From contig JAAEMR010000257.1 of assembly GCA_024225395.1 (NCBI GenBank), forward strand, positions 23,574-87,573: DNA of 64,000 bases, in the 5' to 3' direction. A program made the position numbers and the translations under genes. The notes beneath the pieces are model-generated. The model saw only the letters and a program-made list of their open reading frames with translations. It had not been told where the DNA came from and did no database searches. The stretch is from Gammaproteobacteria bacterium. GTDB lineage: Bacteria; Pseudomonadota; Gammaproteobacteria; GCA-001735895. Below, piece after piece: positions 56,148 to 64,000 of this stretch; within the stretch, counting starts at the first letter, position 1; every line of letters starts with the position of its first letter.

Positions 56148-57308
56148 ATGACAACCGGACCTAGAGAAATTACCACTCCCTTCCGCCCTATTCCGCTGGA
56201 TGTACCGGAAGGAATGAAGCCCAATGAATTCTTCAATAGCACAGAAAATTTAAATGATCTGGAACATAACAATGGCCTGTTACAAAATGCCGAAAACCTG
56301 TTGATGTATCGCAAAGCTCTCGGTCATTCCAATGTATTCGATACCTCTATTATTTACAATACATCAAAATGTATTCTTGACCCGTTGGGGCGTCCGGTAA
56401 GAAGAACACAGGTACCTGAAAAAGTACGTAATGTATGGAACCGGATGAACCAGATATTGATCGGATATATGGCAGAAAAATTTTCTAATCCTGAAAATTA
56501 TTTAATTTTGTGTGGAGAAGCCAGTCTGGATGCCACCTGGCCCATGACATCACCGGGTGTACCCAGTATTCGTATGCTGCACAACCATTTCATCGTGTTC
56601 GATAAACAGCAGTTACGTGATGCAGAAGTGGCTGATAATAATAATCCTAACTTAACTGATGGTGGTCAGCACAGTCTTTTTCAAAGTTATATGCATGATG
56701 CCTACTGCGCTTTTTTTGAAACACTCGATTTTAAAATTTTAAAACCTGTCATCGGTGATTCATCACAATTAAAGTTAACCGGTTATCCTCAGGGATTACC
56801 CTGCTGGGAAATAGAAGGCGGATTAGATGCCATTAAAGAAGTTCGTTTCTGGGAAGAGTACGACATGATTCTGAAAGGTTTTATCGATTTCTATCGAACA
56901 TTCTTTACCCAGGTTTCAACTCGAAATGGTGATATACCCCGAGATATTTATTTTAAGGATCAGGTTATCGAGAAACTATTATTCAATAATGACTTTCTGA
57001 GTACCGCCAAAATTGTTAGAGATCAATGTATCAAGGATGCTAAATACGCAAACTCTATTCGCTGGCAACCGGCATTTAAACAGCTTATCTACAGAAATGA
57101 TGCCGGGAACTGGATTGTAACCATCAGCCAGAACTCTATAGGTAATGCGATAACAGAATTGCTCGGCGTGGTGGTCAAACGCGCACCCGATGCAGATGCT
57201 TACGAACAGGCTGAACCCCAACTTATCGAAAAACTACTTGAAGTGAGACAGCGACTGATAGATGCTGACCTTGGCGAAGCCATAAAAACTGAATACTGGC
57301 CTGGCTGA
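56148..57308 (+). CDS. Unrecognised 386-residue protein
   Basis: A soluble, cytosolic-looking protein that I do not recognise. It has no signal peptide or membrane helix. Notable are the histidine segment MLHNHFIVFDKQQL near 144-157, CGEASLDATWPMTSPGVPS near 122-140, and GGQHSLFQSYMHDAYCAFFE near 173-192. The clustered His, Asp and Trp may form an active or metal site, but that is inference. It is rich in aromatic residues and has the even composition of an enzyme. Divergent from the EamA gene; the acidic peptide gene follows 30 bases later. Confidence 0.8.
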   Translation: MTTGPREITTPFRPIPLDVPEGMKPNEFFNSTENLNDLEHNNGLLQNAENLLMYRKALGHSNVFDTSIIYNTSKCILDPLGRPVRRTQVPEKVRNVWNRMNQILIGYMAEKFSNPENYLILCGEASLDATWPMTSPGVPSIRMLHNHFIVFDKQQLRDAEVADNNNPNLTDGGQHSLFQSYMHDAYCAFFETLDFKILKPVIGDSSQLKLTGYPQGLPCWEIEGGLDAIKEVRFWEEYDMILKGFIDFYRTFFTQVSTRNGDIPRDIYFKDQVIEKLLFNNDFLSTAKIVRDQCIKDAKYANSIRWQPAFKQLIYRNDAGNWIVTISQNSIGNAITELLGVVVKRAPDADAYEQAEPQLIEKLLEVRQRLIDADLGEAIKTEYWPG

Positions 57309-57338
57309 ATATTATAATTCAAACAATACAGGTGACTT

Positions 57339-57449
57339 ATGGGTGAAGATGAAACCGTTATTCTTAGCGAAGAAGATAAACAGCAAATTCTCGAATCACA
57401 GGACGAAACTGACCCTGATCAGGATGAAGAAAACGATAATAAATCATAG
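57339..57449 (+). CDS. Small acidic peptide (36 residues)
   Basis: A short frame MGEDETVILSEEDKQQIL... to a TAG at 57449. More than a third of its residues are Asp or Glu. CAGGTG eight bases before the ATG is a good ribosome site, and it follows the 386-residue gene by 30 bases in the same direction. It could be a real small protein, such as a partner of the gene before it, or only an unused frame. Confidence 0.5.
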   Translation: MGEDETVILSEEDKQQILESQDETDPDQDEENDNKS

Positions 57450-57482
57450 ATAGTACATAAGCACACGGGAAGTCTGCCTGAC

Positions 57483-58958
57483 TTAGGGCCTGGTTATTTT
57501 AAATTTTCCAGGCAAAGGGGTAAAAGGTCCCAGATAAGTTCGCTTCCACCAGTTACCCGTCAGCTCTCTTTCTTCTGGCGAAGTAAACTCATAGTGCCAG
57601 CTATTAACCCGTACAAAGTTAGGTGCCTGATCTTTAAAGGGATTATGCTTTAACATGGCTGTCACATCGGCAGAATTTTCCAGCAGAGCTATCAAAAAAG
57701 AATCAAACCACGGTAGAAACCGGGGATGAAAAGGCACAAACCACATCATCCAGTCCAGCCTCGGGTGATGCGGCAAAACGATTGAGGGCCGAGTTGAAAG
57801 CAAATTCGGACGATACTCAAACTCATATTGTTTCCAGTCAACCCCGTCTATCGAACCCTCAATTTTAAGTTCAATCTGCCTCGTCGTCATGGTAGGAAAC
57901 ACGTGATAAGCATTCACCACATGCCATTGCTGCAAAACATCACTGTATAAATCTGTGGCTTTACTGAAACCCTGGTGAGTGACCAGTCTGTGGATGCTGA
58001 GCAAACCTCCTGTCACCAGTACCGCAGCCAAAACATAACTGGTATTAATAGACCATATCGACGGCCTGTGTTGCAGTCGGCTGGACCAGCTCATGGTCAA
58101 CCAGCGTTCCACGGCTCCGGGAACAATTCGCCTGACCGCCTTGTCATCAAACAGGAATAGAACCAGTGCAATGCTGAGAAAATTAAACCAGTTATGATTA
58201 CTCGATACCAGAATTAACAGCTGTAACCCCAGTGTTATCCAGGCCGCTATCAAGCGATATTTGCGCGGTAAAAACATCATGAAAGGCACGATAATTTCAA
58301 TAATCAACACCAGCACCGTGGCTGCTATTAGCAAAACTTGCGGTAGATTATGGAAAAACCAGGCACCCACATGGGGTAAAGGCTGAGTTTCAAAGTAATA
58401 AATTAATGCAGTCATACCCAGCCAGGATGGATCACCCATAGTGAACTTGGATAATCCCGACATAAAACGTAACCTGAACAATAACCAGCGAAAAAGGAAG
58501 ATCATTACCTTCGAGTCAGGGCGTAAAAATATAGCAAGAAACCCGGCTTCCAGTAGTAAACCATCCCACTGAAAATTCATAAATGTCTGACCCGCTGTAA
58601 CCAGCGATAGATAAAACACAAACAACAGAATGAGATTAATTACAGGCCTGATATTCAGGAATAATAAGGCGGAAAAAACACAGCCAGCCCAGGCTGCCGA
58701 TTGCAGAAAAGTATTACTCTGATCGAACCAGAAAAGCATCGGAAAATGCAGAAAGGCAGTGCTTCCCAGGTCATTAAGCAGATAATTTAGCCAGGGACTT
58801 AACGGGAGTATTCCATCTTCACCAGCCAGTCCAGTGATCTGAAAAGTCATCGTGAAGAAAGCGATAAAATAAATGAGAGCCAGCAAACGAAGAAATAGAG
58901 CTGCAATCAGTTTATAGCTATTTTCACCATCTGAGTATTGACCTGAAAAAGAGAACAT
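57483..58958 (-). CDS. Lipase maturation factor family membrane protein
   Basis: A 491-residue protein with about nine to ten helices and a periplasmic C-terminal domain (about 330-491). The segment GQTFMNFQWDGLLLEAGFLAIFLRP near 122-146 matches the LMF1-type family. In animals LMF1 helps lipases mature in the ER; the bacterial proteins are of unknown role and may assist folding of envelope enzymes. The C-terminal part holds family-like patterns (VNSWHYEFTSPEERELTGNW, RTYLGPFTPLP). No lipase gene is adjacent. Confidence 0.85.
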   Translation of the reverse strand: MFSFSGQYSDGENSYKLIAALFLRLLALIYFIAFFTMTFQITGLAGEDGILPLSPWLNYLLNDLGSTAFLHFPMLFWFDQSNTFLQSAAWAGCVFSALLFLNIRPVINLILLFVFYLSLVTAGQTFMNFQWDGLLLEAGFLAIFLRPDSKVMIFLFRWLLFRLRFMSGLSKFTMGDPSWLGMTALIYYFETQPLPHVGAWFFHNLPQVLLIAATVLVLIIEIIVPFMMFLPRKYRLIAAWITLGLQLLILVSSNHNWFNFLSIALVLFLFDDKAVRRIVPGAVERWLTMSWSSRLQHRPSIWSINTSYVLAAVLVTGGLLSIHRLVTHQGFSKATDLYSDVLQQWHVVNAYHVFPTMTTRQIELKIEGSIDGVDWKQYEFEYRPNLLSTRPSIVLPHHPRLDWMMWFVPFHPRFLPWFDSFLIALLENSADVTAMLKHNPFKDQAPNFVRVNSWHYEFTSPEERELTGNWWKRTYLGPFTPLPGKFKITRP

Positions 58959-59039
58959 TGAGATGTTTTTTTATATTTTATCGCAGCTTAACCTTAATTT
59001 ACCGCTGAGTAAAAAATAAAAAAACTGGTTCATCAGATA

Positions 59040-59390
59040 CTAGATTTCTGAACAATGAATTGCCCTGGCTGAACCATAGAATTCACCTGTTGCTTGCTGC
59101 TGAAGAAAAATAACCTGCACCGCAGGAGCTCCAGTTTGTGCTGCACGTTGTCTGAACCCATCGATTAATGCATTCTTGCTATAATATTCTCCAGAAATTT
59201 TAATGTGTGCAATAACGTCAAATTCACAATCCGGTGTTATATTATAAAACACAACTACTTCCTTAAAATCAATTGCATCTGAAACTGTGCCGGTGATAAC
59301 TGTACTGCTATTCGCACATCCTGACAGCCAAAGAATTAAAGCTGAAATCATCATTTTTTGGAGCATTTTTAATTTCATAAATAGAGTCAT
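59040..59390 (-). CDS. Small lipoprotein of unknown function
   Basis: A 116-residue protein with a lipoprotein signal (lipobox LSGC, Cys25). The start may be Met1 or Met5. The mature part has a charged beta-rich pattern with AIDFKEVVVFYNITPDCEFDV, KNALIDGFRQRAAQTGAPAV near 73-92 and a later Cys. The latter piece resembles YdgH/DUF1471- or YbjQ-like small domains, but I cannot place it firmly. It has its own frame, followed by the lipase-maturation-like gene on the same strand. Confidence 0.7.
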   Translation of the reverse strand: MTLFMKLKMLQKMMISALILWLSGCANSSTVITGTVSDAIDFKEVVVFYNITPDCEFDVIAHIKISGEYYSKNALIDGFRQRAAQTGAPAVQVIFLQQQATGEFYGSARAIHCSEI

Positions 59391-59392
59391 TA

Positions 59393-59533
59393 TAGATCTT
59401 CACCACGAAGGCACGAAGATCACGAAGAATAAAGAATTGAAATAGCGTTGAAGCAATTTTAAGGTGCTTGAGCTATCAATATCTGCCTGTCAAATCGACT
59501 TTTTCCCACTAACACTTCGTGCCCTGGTGTTTA
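59393..59533. repeat. Dispersed intergenic repeat, CACGAAG type (copy 4)
   Basis: A ~140-bp element between the beta-propeller lipoprotein and the small lipoprotein genes. Left end TTCACCACGAAGGCACGAAG, right end ACACTTCGTGCCCTGGTG, imperfect inverted copies. The left end has three CACGAAG units. Its ends match those of the element at 15576-15712. Confidence 0.7.
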
Positions 59534-59540
59534 ATCAGGT

Positions 59541-61526
59541 TTATTCCAGTGTAAAAATATCCCATTCATAAACAGGAAGTGGCAATGATGCCAGATCGGT
59601 TTGCAGATCTAAAACGGCATTAACTTTCATTCCCCGGCTACTGATAGAATACAAATAACTATTCTCTTCAGTATCCGAGACAAAAAAGCTTCGACGAACG
59701 GCTTCAGGGTAATACCAGAAATTATCAAGCTCGTTGTGATAAAAATTACTATGATCTATTTCCCCAAAGGATTCAAAACCAGTTTCCCTGTCAACTTTAT
59801 ATAATTTAAGGCCATTAAAAACATCTGAATAGGTATAACTATCAGGGTTAATAGAATAACTCCAGTGAGTAACGGGAAGTGCCAGTAATTTCTCCTTTTC
59901 AAACCAGGTAAATGCTTTATGGCTGTACTCTGCTTCCGAGTAACTGCCAAAGCCAATAATTTCAGAATCCAGCAAACCGGGATTATCGAAATCACTAATA
60001 TCAAAAAGACTTAGTTTCATCGAGTTATTATCGACATCCCGTCCTATTGCTAACAATAATCCATCTTCCAATGGGTGCAAATAGGTTGAAAACCCCGGCA
60101 CTTCAAGCTCACCAGCTACCCGTGGCTTGTCGGGGTCAGATAAATCGAGAGTATATAAAGGATCAATCTGTTGAAAAGTCACCAGAAAACCTTTGTCTCC
60201 GATAAATCTGGCTGCATAAATACGTTCCCCTTTCTTTCCAAGGCCCGTCAGTTTACTCCTCTCAACTAACTGTTCTCCTGATTGCTCAAGGATGAACAGA
60301 CTATTGACAGGGTCTTCATCAATCCACCACGATGAAACTGTAGTAACCACTCTCAGGAGATCATTATGTTCATCCATCGCAAACTGGTTAATCAGGTACC
60401 CATCAACCCGTCCACTGGCAAGATAGACAGGATTATCCTGTAAACTGAATTTATGGAAAGTAGTTCCCGGTAATGGTGCTTCCTCACCTTCTATTACAGG
60501 TAACCATGCCCAGAAATTATCTTCATTAGTCGCCAGGTAAAGATGTTGATGATTGGCATAAATCGATCCTGAATTACTGATAATAGTCTGTCTTTTTATG
60601 TCCGAATCCGGATCACTTAAATCAAAACTGAGAACAGACATTGTACCGGTACCATTTGCGGTTCCAGGTCGATAAATATCAGCACAGTCACTGATTAACT
60701 CAGTTCTGGAAACTGTTTCACCGGTAATCGACAACTTATCAGTTAGTTCAGGCAATAAATCCTCAATGTCCAACTGAGTATCATTTTCCATCAACGAATA
60801 AATATCAATATTTGCAGCAGTGACCATGTGAATGCGAGTATTAATTCTTCGCGCATCGACATAGTAACCCTCAAGCGTGGTTTCTCTGATCAAACGGGGG
60901 GTACTTCGATCTGCAATATCAAACATACTGACATGCACTAACTGATTCAATTTCGGGGCAAAACCAATCAGACTATCAGCTCTACTGACATCATAATCAT
61001 AGTTATAAACATTGCTAACTATCCAGGCTACATCCTGATAAACAAATAAATCTGCAGCATTACCTGCTAATTTAACCCGTGCAAGCTCTTCACTCTGGGC
61101 AGCAGGCCATGTATCAAAAATAATAAAATAGCCACCCGTTACTATGTAAGTAAAATCACCTTCTGTTTTTATGAAATCTGCTTCATCAACTCCCGTTACC
61201 TGATTATTTGTCGTGGTATAATCTTTAATAGCATTTGTAGATGCACCCGAGGGAGCCATAACACCGGAAGCACTGTCCTGAACGGTATCAACTTCAGGAA
61301 CAGATAAGGCATCATCAGAACCATAATAATCAATTAATCTGCGTTCCTGATCGACAGTATCCAGCAAGAATGTTGAAAGCTCATCACAGCTATTAAATGC
61401 TTTTAACTGGGCTTTATACTGAAATTTCTGATCCTCTTCATCATCAGAAGATACGCAAGCAGTTAAGGCCAGAAAAGTTGTTAAAGCTGCAACACTGATA
61501 AAGATTTTTTTAAATTTTTTGATCAT
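59541..61526 (-). CDS. Beta-propeller domain lipoprotein
   Basis: A 661-residue lipoprotein (lipobox LTAC, Cys24), start chosen at 61526 so that the signal peptide is normal; the frame is open for another 21 codons. After an acidic linker, the phrase TNNQVTGVDEADFIKTEG (about 109-126) is the signature of the secreted beta-propeller family (PF09826). Repeated blades with LSFDLSDPDSD, SMFDIADRSTPR and LDLSDPDKPRVAG, that is, D-x-SDP patterns, fit this. Function unknown; outer-membrane or periplasmic location by the signal. Confidence 0.88.
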   Translation of the reverse strand: MIKKFKKIFISVAALTTFLALTACVSSDDEEDQKFQYKAQLKAFNSCDELSTFLLDTVDQERRLIDYYGSDDALSVPEVDTVQDSASGVMAPSGASTNAIKDYTTTNNQVTGVDEADFIKTEGDFTYIVTGGYFIIFDTWPAAQSEELARVKLAGNAADLFVYQDVAWIVSNVYNYDYDVSRADSLIGFAPKLNQLVHVSMFDIADRSTPRLIRETTLEGYYVDARRINTRIHMVTAANIDIYSLMENDTQLDIEDLLPELTDKLSITGETVSRTELISDCADIYRPGTANGTGTMSVLSFDLSDPDSDIKRQTIISNSGSIYANHQHLYLATNEDNFWAWLPVIEGEEAPLPGTTFHKFSLQDNPVYLASGRVDGYLINQFAMDEHNDLLRVVTTVSSWWIDEDPVNSLFILEQSGEQLVERSKLTGLGKKGERIYAARFIGDKGFLVTFQQIDPLYTLDLSDPDKPRVAGELEVPGFSTYLHPLEDGLLLAIGRDVDNNSMKLSLFDISDFDNPGLLDSEIIGFGSYSEAEYSHKAFTWFEKEKLLALPVTHWSYSINPDSYTYSDVFNGLKLYKVDRETGFESFGEIDHSNFYHNELDNFWYYPEAVRRSFFVSDTEENSYLYSISSRGMKVNAVLDLQTDLASLPLPVYEWDIFTLE

Positions 61527-61680
61527 TATCACGATCTCATGGCGAACGACTAATACCCCAATATTGAAACAATTAACTGGATAAAACAAGGTAATATTTT
61601 GTCAGAAATTTATCTATATCTATGCACCGCTCCACTGCTCAGGTAAAATTAACATTCAATCGTAATTCAGACATTTATCA

Positions 61681-62145
61681 ATGAAAATATGGTGTGATGC
61701 AGATGCCTGCCCGATCGTTATCAAGGATATTTTATTCAAAGCCGCTAACCGTACAAAGACCGAGTTGACACTGGTTGCCAATCAGCACATCAGTACCCCT
61801 CCCTCTAAATTCATCCGCTTTATTCGGGTCTCTTCAGGATTTGATGTGGCCGATAATGAAATCGTTAAACGACTCGAAACCGGTGACCTGGTTATCACCA
61901 GTGATATCCCCCTTGCAGCAGAAGCCATCGAAAAAGGAGCAATCGCACTCAGCCCGCGAGGAGAACTGTACACTCTTGAAAATATTCGCTCTCGCTTGAA
62001 CATGCGTGATTTTATGGAGTCTTTACGATCCAGTGGCGTGCAGACAGGAGGCCCACCACCTCTCAATCAAATGGATCGCCAGACCTTTGCAAATCACCTG
62101 GATCGATTTCTTGCCCAGAACAAATACACAATAGATAAGTTATGA
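61681..62145 (+). CDS. YaiI/YqxD family protein (DUF188)
   Basis: A 154-residue protein of the UPF0178 family, seen from [20 protein letters not shown] (3-22), DVADNEIV and [14 protein letters not shown]. This is a PIN-like nuclease fold with conserved aspartates; activity is not established. Its stop overlaps the start of the FAH-family gene by four bases (ATGA). Confidence 0.93.
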   Translation: MKIWCDADACPIVIKDILFKAANRTKTELTLVANQHISTPPSKFIRFIRVSSGFDVADNEIVKRLETGDLVITSDIPLAAEAIEKGAIALSPRGELYTLENIRSRLNMRDFMESLRSSGVQTGGPPPLNQMDRQTFANHLDRFLAQNKYTIDKL

Positions 62146-62765
62146 AAACAGCATTGAACACGGTAAACATTGGCGACAGAATTATTACCCCGTCAAAAAT
62201 CATCTGCATTGGCAGAAACTATGTCGACCATATCAATGAACTCAATAATGAAATACCCGATGAGATGGTCGTTTTCCTGAAACCAAATTCAGCTATTTCA
62301 GATGAGCTTTATAGCGTTCAACAGGAACAACTGCATTATGAAGCAGAGATTTGTTTTGTGTATGAAAATGATCATCTTACTGCTGTTGGTTTTGGTCTGG
62401 ATATCACCAAGAGAGGACTACAAAGCAAACTGAAATCAAAAAGTTTACCGTGGGAAAGAGCAAAGGCATTCGATGGTTCAGCTGTATTCGGTCCATTTGT
62501 TGAAATTACAGATATCAATAATACTTTAAGTATTGAACTGAATATTAATAATGAAAATATACAATCAGGTAATATTGCTTTGATGATGTATAAACCCCGC
62601 GACATTTTATCGGAACTCCAGACTTTTATGACACTCAATGATGGCGATATCATCATGACTGGAACCCCCAAAGGAGTAGGAACCATAAATAAAGGCGATA
62701 AATTTGAAGGGATTTTAAAAAGCGATCAAGGCGTTATCTCAGCAACTCAATGGCGTGCCTTATAA
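62142..62765 (+). CDS. Fumarylacetoacetate hydrolase family protein
   Basis: A 207-residue member of the FAH superfamily (FAHD1/YcgM type). The signature [16 protein letters not shown] at the N-terminus, [10 protein letters not shown] with the metal-binding Glu pair (about 66-71), and [11 protein letters not shown] near 174 are visible. These enzymes act as oxaloacetate decarboxylase, acylpyruvase or hydrolases. It lacks the aromatic-degradation neighbours that would point to a pathway. It overlaps the YaiI-type gene, so they are co-translated. Confidence 0.92.
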   Translation: MKTALNTVNIGDRIITPSKIICIGRNYVDHINELNNEIPDEMVVFLKPNSAISDELYSVQQEQLHYEAEICFVYENDHLTAVGFGLDITKRGLQSKLKSKSLPWERAKAFDGSAVFGPFVEITDINNTLSIELNINNENIQSGNIALMMYKPRDILSELQTFMTLNDGDIIMTGTPKGVGTINKGDKFEGILKSDQGVISATQWRAL

Positions 62766-63271
62766 TTGTTGCCGGGGCATGAATGTTTTACGACTTCATT
62801 GATAACAACATTAACAGCAAGCCCATGACACAGCAGCTGTTCAGTCTAGTATTAGGTTATGACTCTTTACGACCCAGCCTATGAAAAATCAACAAATTCT
62901 AAATCAGGAAAATTTATTCCCACTTCAGTCCGATATATCGACCCATTGTTAAGTGCAATAGTCCACTAAGAGATAAAATATCATCTAATATCAGATGTCA
63001 TATGCTACTTTTTATTTTTTGGAAAATAGTTTCCATTACTCTGGACCCTTTGCTGCCATCCATGCTGTAAAAAACAAACTCTTTTTATTGGATAGTATCT
63101 TTGTGGATTGAAAATTTCCGCAGGATTCACTTATAAGGAATAAAGTACGCCTATAAAGCTCGACCTTAGTTATCCTTTCAGTCCATGGTTCGCTCAGGGG
63201 TTCGGAGAAAAGCGGCCTCTCATGTTGACATCGATGAACGACAACTTCCAGCAGAAAACGGACATGACAGT
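62766..63271. other. Long gene-free region
   Basis: About 500 bases without a convincing gene. The bases around 63183-63260 (GTTCGGAGAAAAGCGG and later) look like decayed sequence. A frame at 63185-63550 on the plus strand is the shadow of the gene at 63272-63562. No terminator with U-run or RNA was seen. Confidence 0.5.
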
Positions 63272-63562
63272 TTAGTCAGCAGACGTCTCAGCCTGTTCGT
63301 TTTCGAGCGCCTTACTCGTAATGTCCTCGTAGAGGCCAGCCACTCGTGCATAGAGTTCCTGATACTCGGGGTGATCGACGATCATCTCCAGAGCGTCTTG
63401 AGCATCTTCGATGATCCTTTCCATGTATTCCTGATCCAGCTCATCAAGACGGTTACCCCGATCGACTTTTTCCTTAATATCCAGAGCACGCGGTATACGG
63501 TGTTTCTCCAGCCGTTCCATAAGGGCCGTCAGCACCCCAATGTCATGTGAAATTTCTGCCAT
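63272..63562 (-). CDS. Small helical protein of unknown function
   Basis: A 96-residue, highly charged helical protein ([40 protein letters not shown]) with AGAGGAAAAC as a strong ribosome site. I do not recognise it. The codon choice appears more GC-rich than the neighbours, for example GAC, GAG, CGC and ATC, so it may be transferred. Confidence 0.75.
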   Translation of the reverse strand: MAEISHDIGVLTALMERLEKHRIPRALDIKEKVDRGNRLDELDQEYMERIIEDAQDALEMIVDHPEYQELYARVAGLYEDITSKALENEQAETSAD

Positions 63563-63785
63563 AGTCGTTTTCCTCTGAATTATAGGGGCTTGATCACGGT
63601 TTTCCCTGCTTGAGAAATTTGAAAAGTAACAGAAGTATAAATGCTCTATTTCCCGATAACCAGTTTCAATCCAGTTGATACGAAATAAGTTTGTAAAAAA
63701 AATGATACAAAATCTGAAGATGAAAATGATAGAGCCTGAGTTTCTACACTAGTTCCTTTTTTTAAACATAAATCAAATATAAATC
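63563..63785. other. AT-rich spacer
   Basis: No gene is supported in this stretch. A minus-strand frame of 78 codons (63646-63882) is dismissed because it overlaps the transposase remnant on the other strand. Confidence 0.4.
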
Positions 63786-63953
63786 TCAACGATCGTGCGC
63801 TGTAAAGCGCGAACAGACAATCAATTAGTTTGGGCCAGACAGTTACAACAAAAGAAAGGAATACAGCAAGCTGCAGTGGCACTGTCCAATAAGATGGCGC
63901 GTATTATATGGTCTGTGATGGCAAAAGATCATGCTTATGTGGCTCAACCTTAA
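63786..63953 (+). pseudogene. 3' remnant of an IS110-family transposase
   Basis: An open frame that ends at the TAA of 63951-63953 and is closed by a stop at about 63782. It reads STIVRCKARTDNQLVWARQL and later QAAVALSNKMARIIWSVMA. This is the C-terminal end of IS110-type transposases (pattern R...G..K..VALANK.ARI.WA). The N-terminal DEDD domain is not there, so it is a decayed fragment. It marks past IS activity at this edge. Confidence 0.65.
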
Positions 63954-64000
63954 TGCTGAACAGTAGAGAGTTTGAAGTTAAAATTTAAACCGATGTAAGA

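Noticed and set aside
63185..63550. Plus-strand frame of 121 codons
   Set aside because: It is opposite the 96-residue helical gene, which has a strong ribosome site and sensible composition; the plus frame has neither.
63646..63882. Minus-strand frame of 78 codons
   Set aside because: It overlaps the better-supported transposase remnant on the plus strand, has no ribosome site and an odd composition.

Overview
The window is a stretch of chromosome from a moderately AT-rich gammaproteobacterium. The evidence is the block fur / bamE / rnfH / ratA next to recN, nadK, hrcA, grpE, dnaK, dnaJ and dapB, together with sigma-54/NtrC-type, sigma-32-type and PhoB-type control sites. No rRNA, tRNA or CRISPR array was recognised. 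Most of the window is ordinary core genome. The accessory parts are a tungsten enzyme island, a surface-polysaccharide cassette with signs of recombination, dispersed intergenic repeats and an IS110-type transposase remnant at the right edge.

Layout. 1-3441 (minus): a ~1150-residue protein that probably is a pyrophosphate-type PEP carboxykinase and runs off the left edge. 3713-13434: a nitrogen and amino-acid group, with type III glutamine synthetase behind an NtrC/sigma-54 promoter, a heme-type GGDEF/EAL signalling protein, an aminotransferase and a large NAD-glutamate dehydrogenase. 13485-25199: DNA-repair-like ATL protein, M48 peptidase, the heat-shock operon with dapB, nadK-recN, fur, bamE, rnfH and ratA. 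25242-31173: a sodium symporter, then a gtr-like set (GtrA flippase, GT2, multi-spanning DUF6056 protein) into which an epimerase gene seems to have been inserted between two 52-bp near-identical copies of the DUF6056 gene end. 31353-39047: complete phosphate regulon phoB-phoR-pstS-pstC-pstA-pstB-phoU with a Pho box.

39049-45901 is the most distinctive part. A tungstate uptake pair (tupA, tupB, no ATPase gene nearby) is divergent from an operon for a tungsten aldehyde oxidoreductase: AorA-like ferredoxin, AorB-like catalytic subunit, AorC-like FAD subunit, a MoaD-like sulfur carrier, a 104-residue protein that I do not recognise, and a MoeB/ThiF-like activating enzyme. Transport, cofactor synthesis and enzyme are thus encoded side by side. 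A 10-bp inverted repeat sits in the divergent promoter region.

45937-63562: mixed housekeeping and unknown genes, including a flavodoxin-fold reductase, a PYROXD2-like oxidoreductase, soluble lytic transglycosylase, a coiled-coil membrane protein with an internal 50-residue duplication, fumarase C, a DMT transporter, a 386-residue unknown protein followed by a 36-residue acidic peptide, a lipase-maturation-factor-like protein, a beta-propeller lipoprotein, a YaiI-type protein and a FAH-family enzyme. 63786-63953 holds the C-terminal remnant of an IS110-family transposase.
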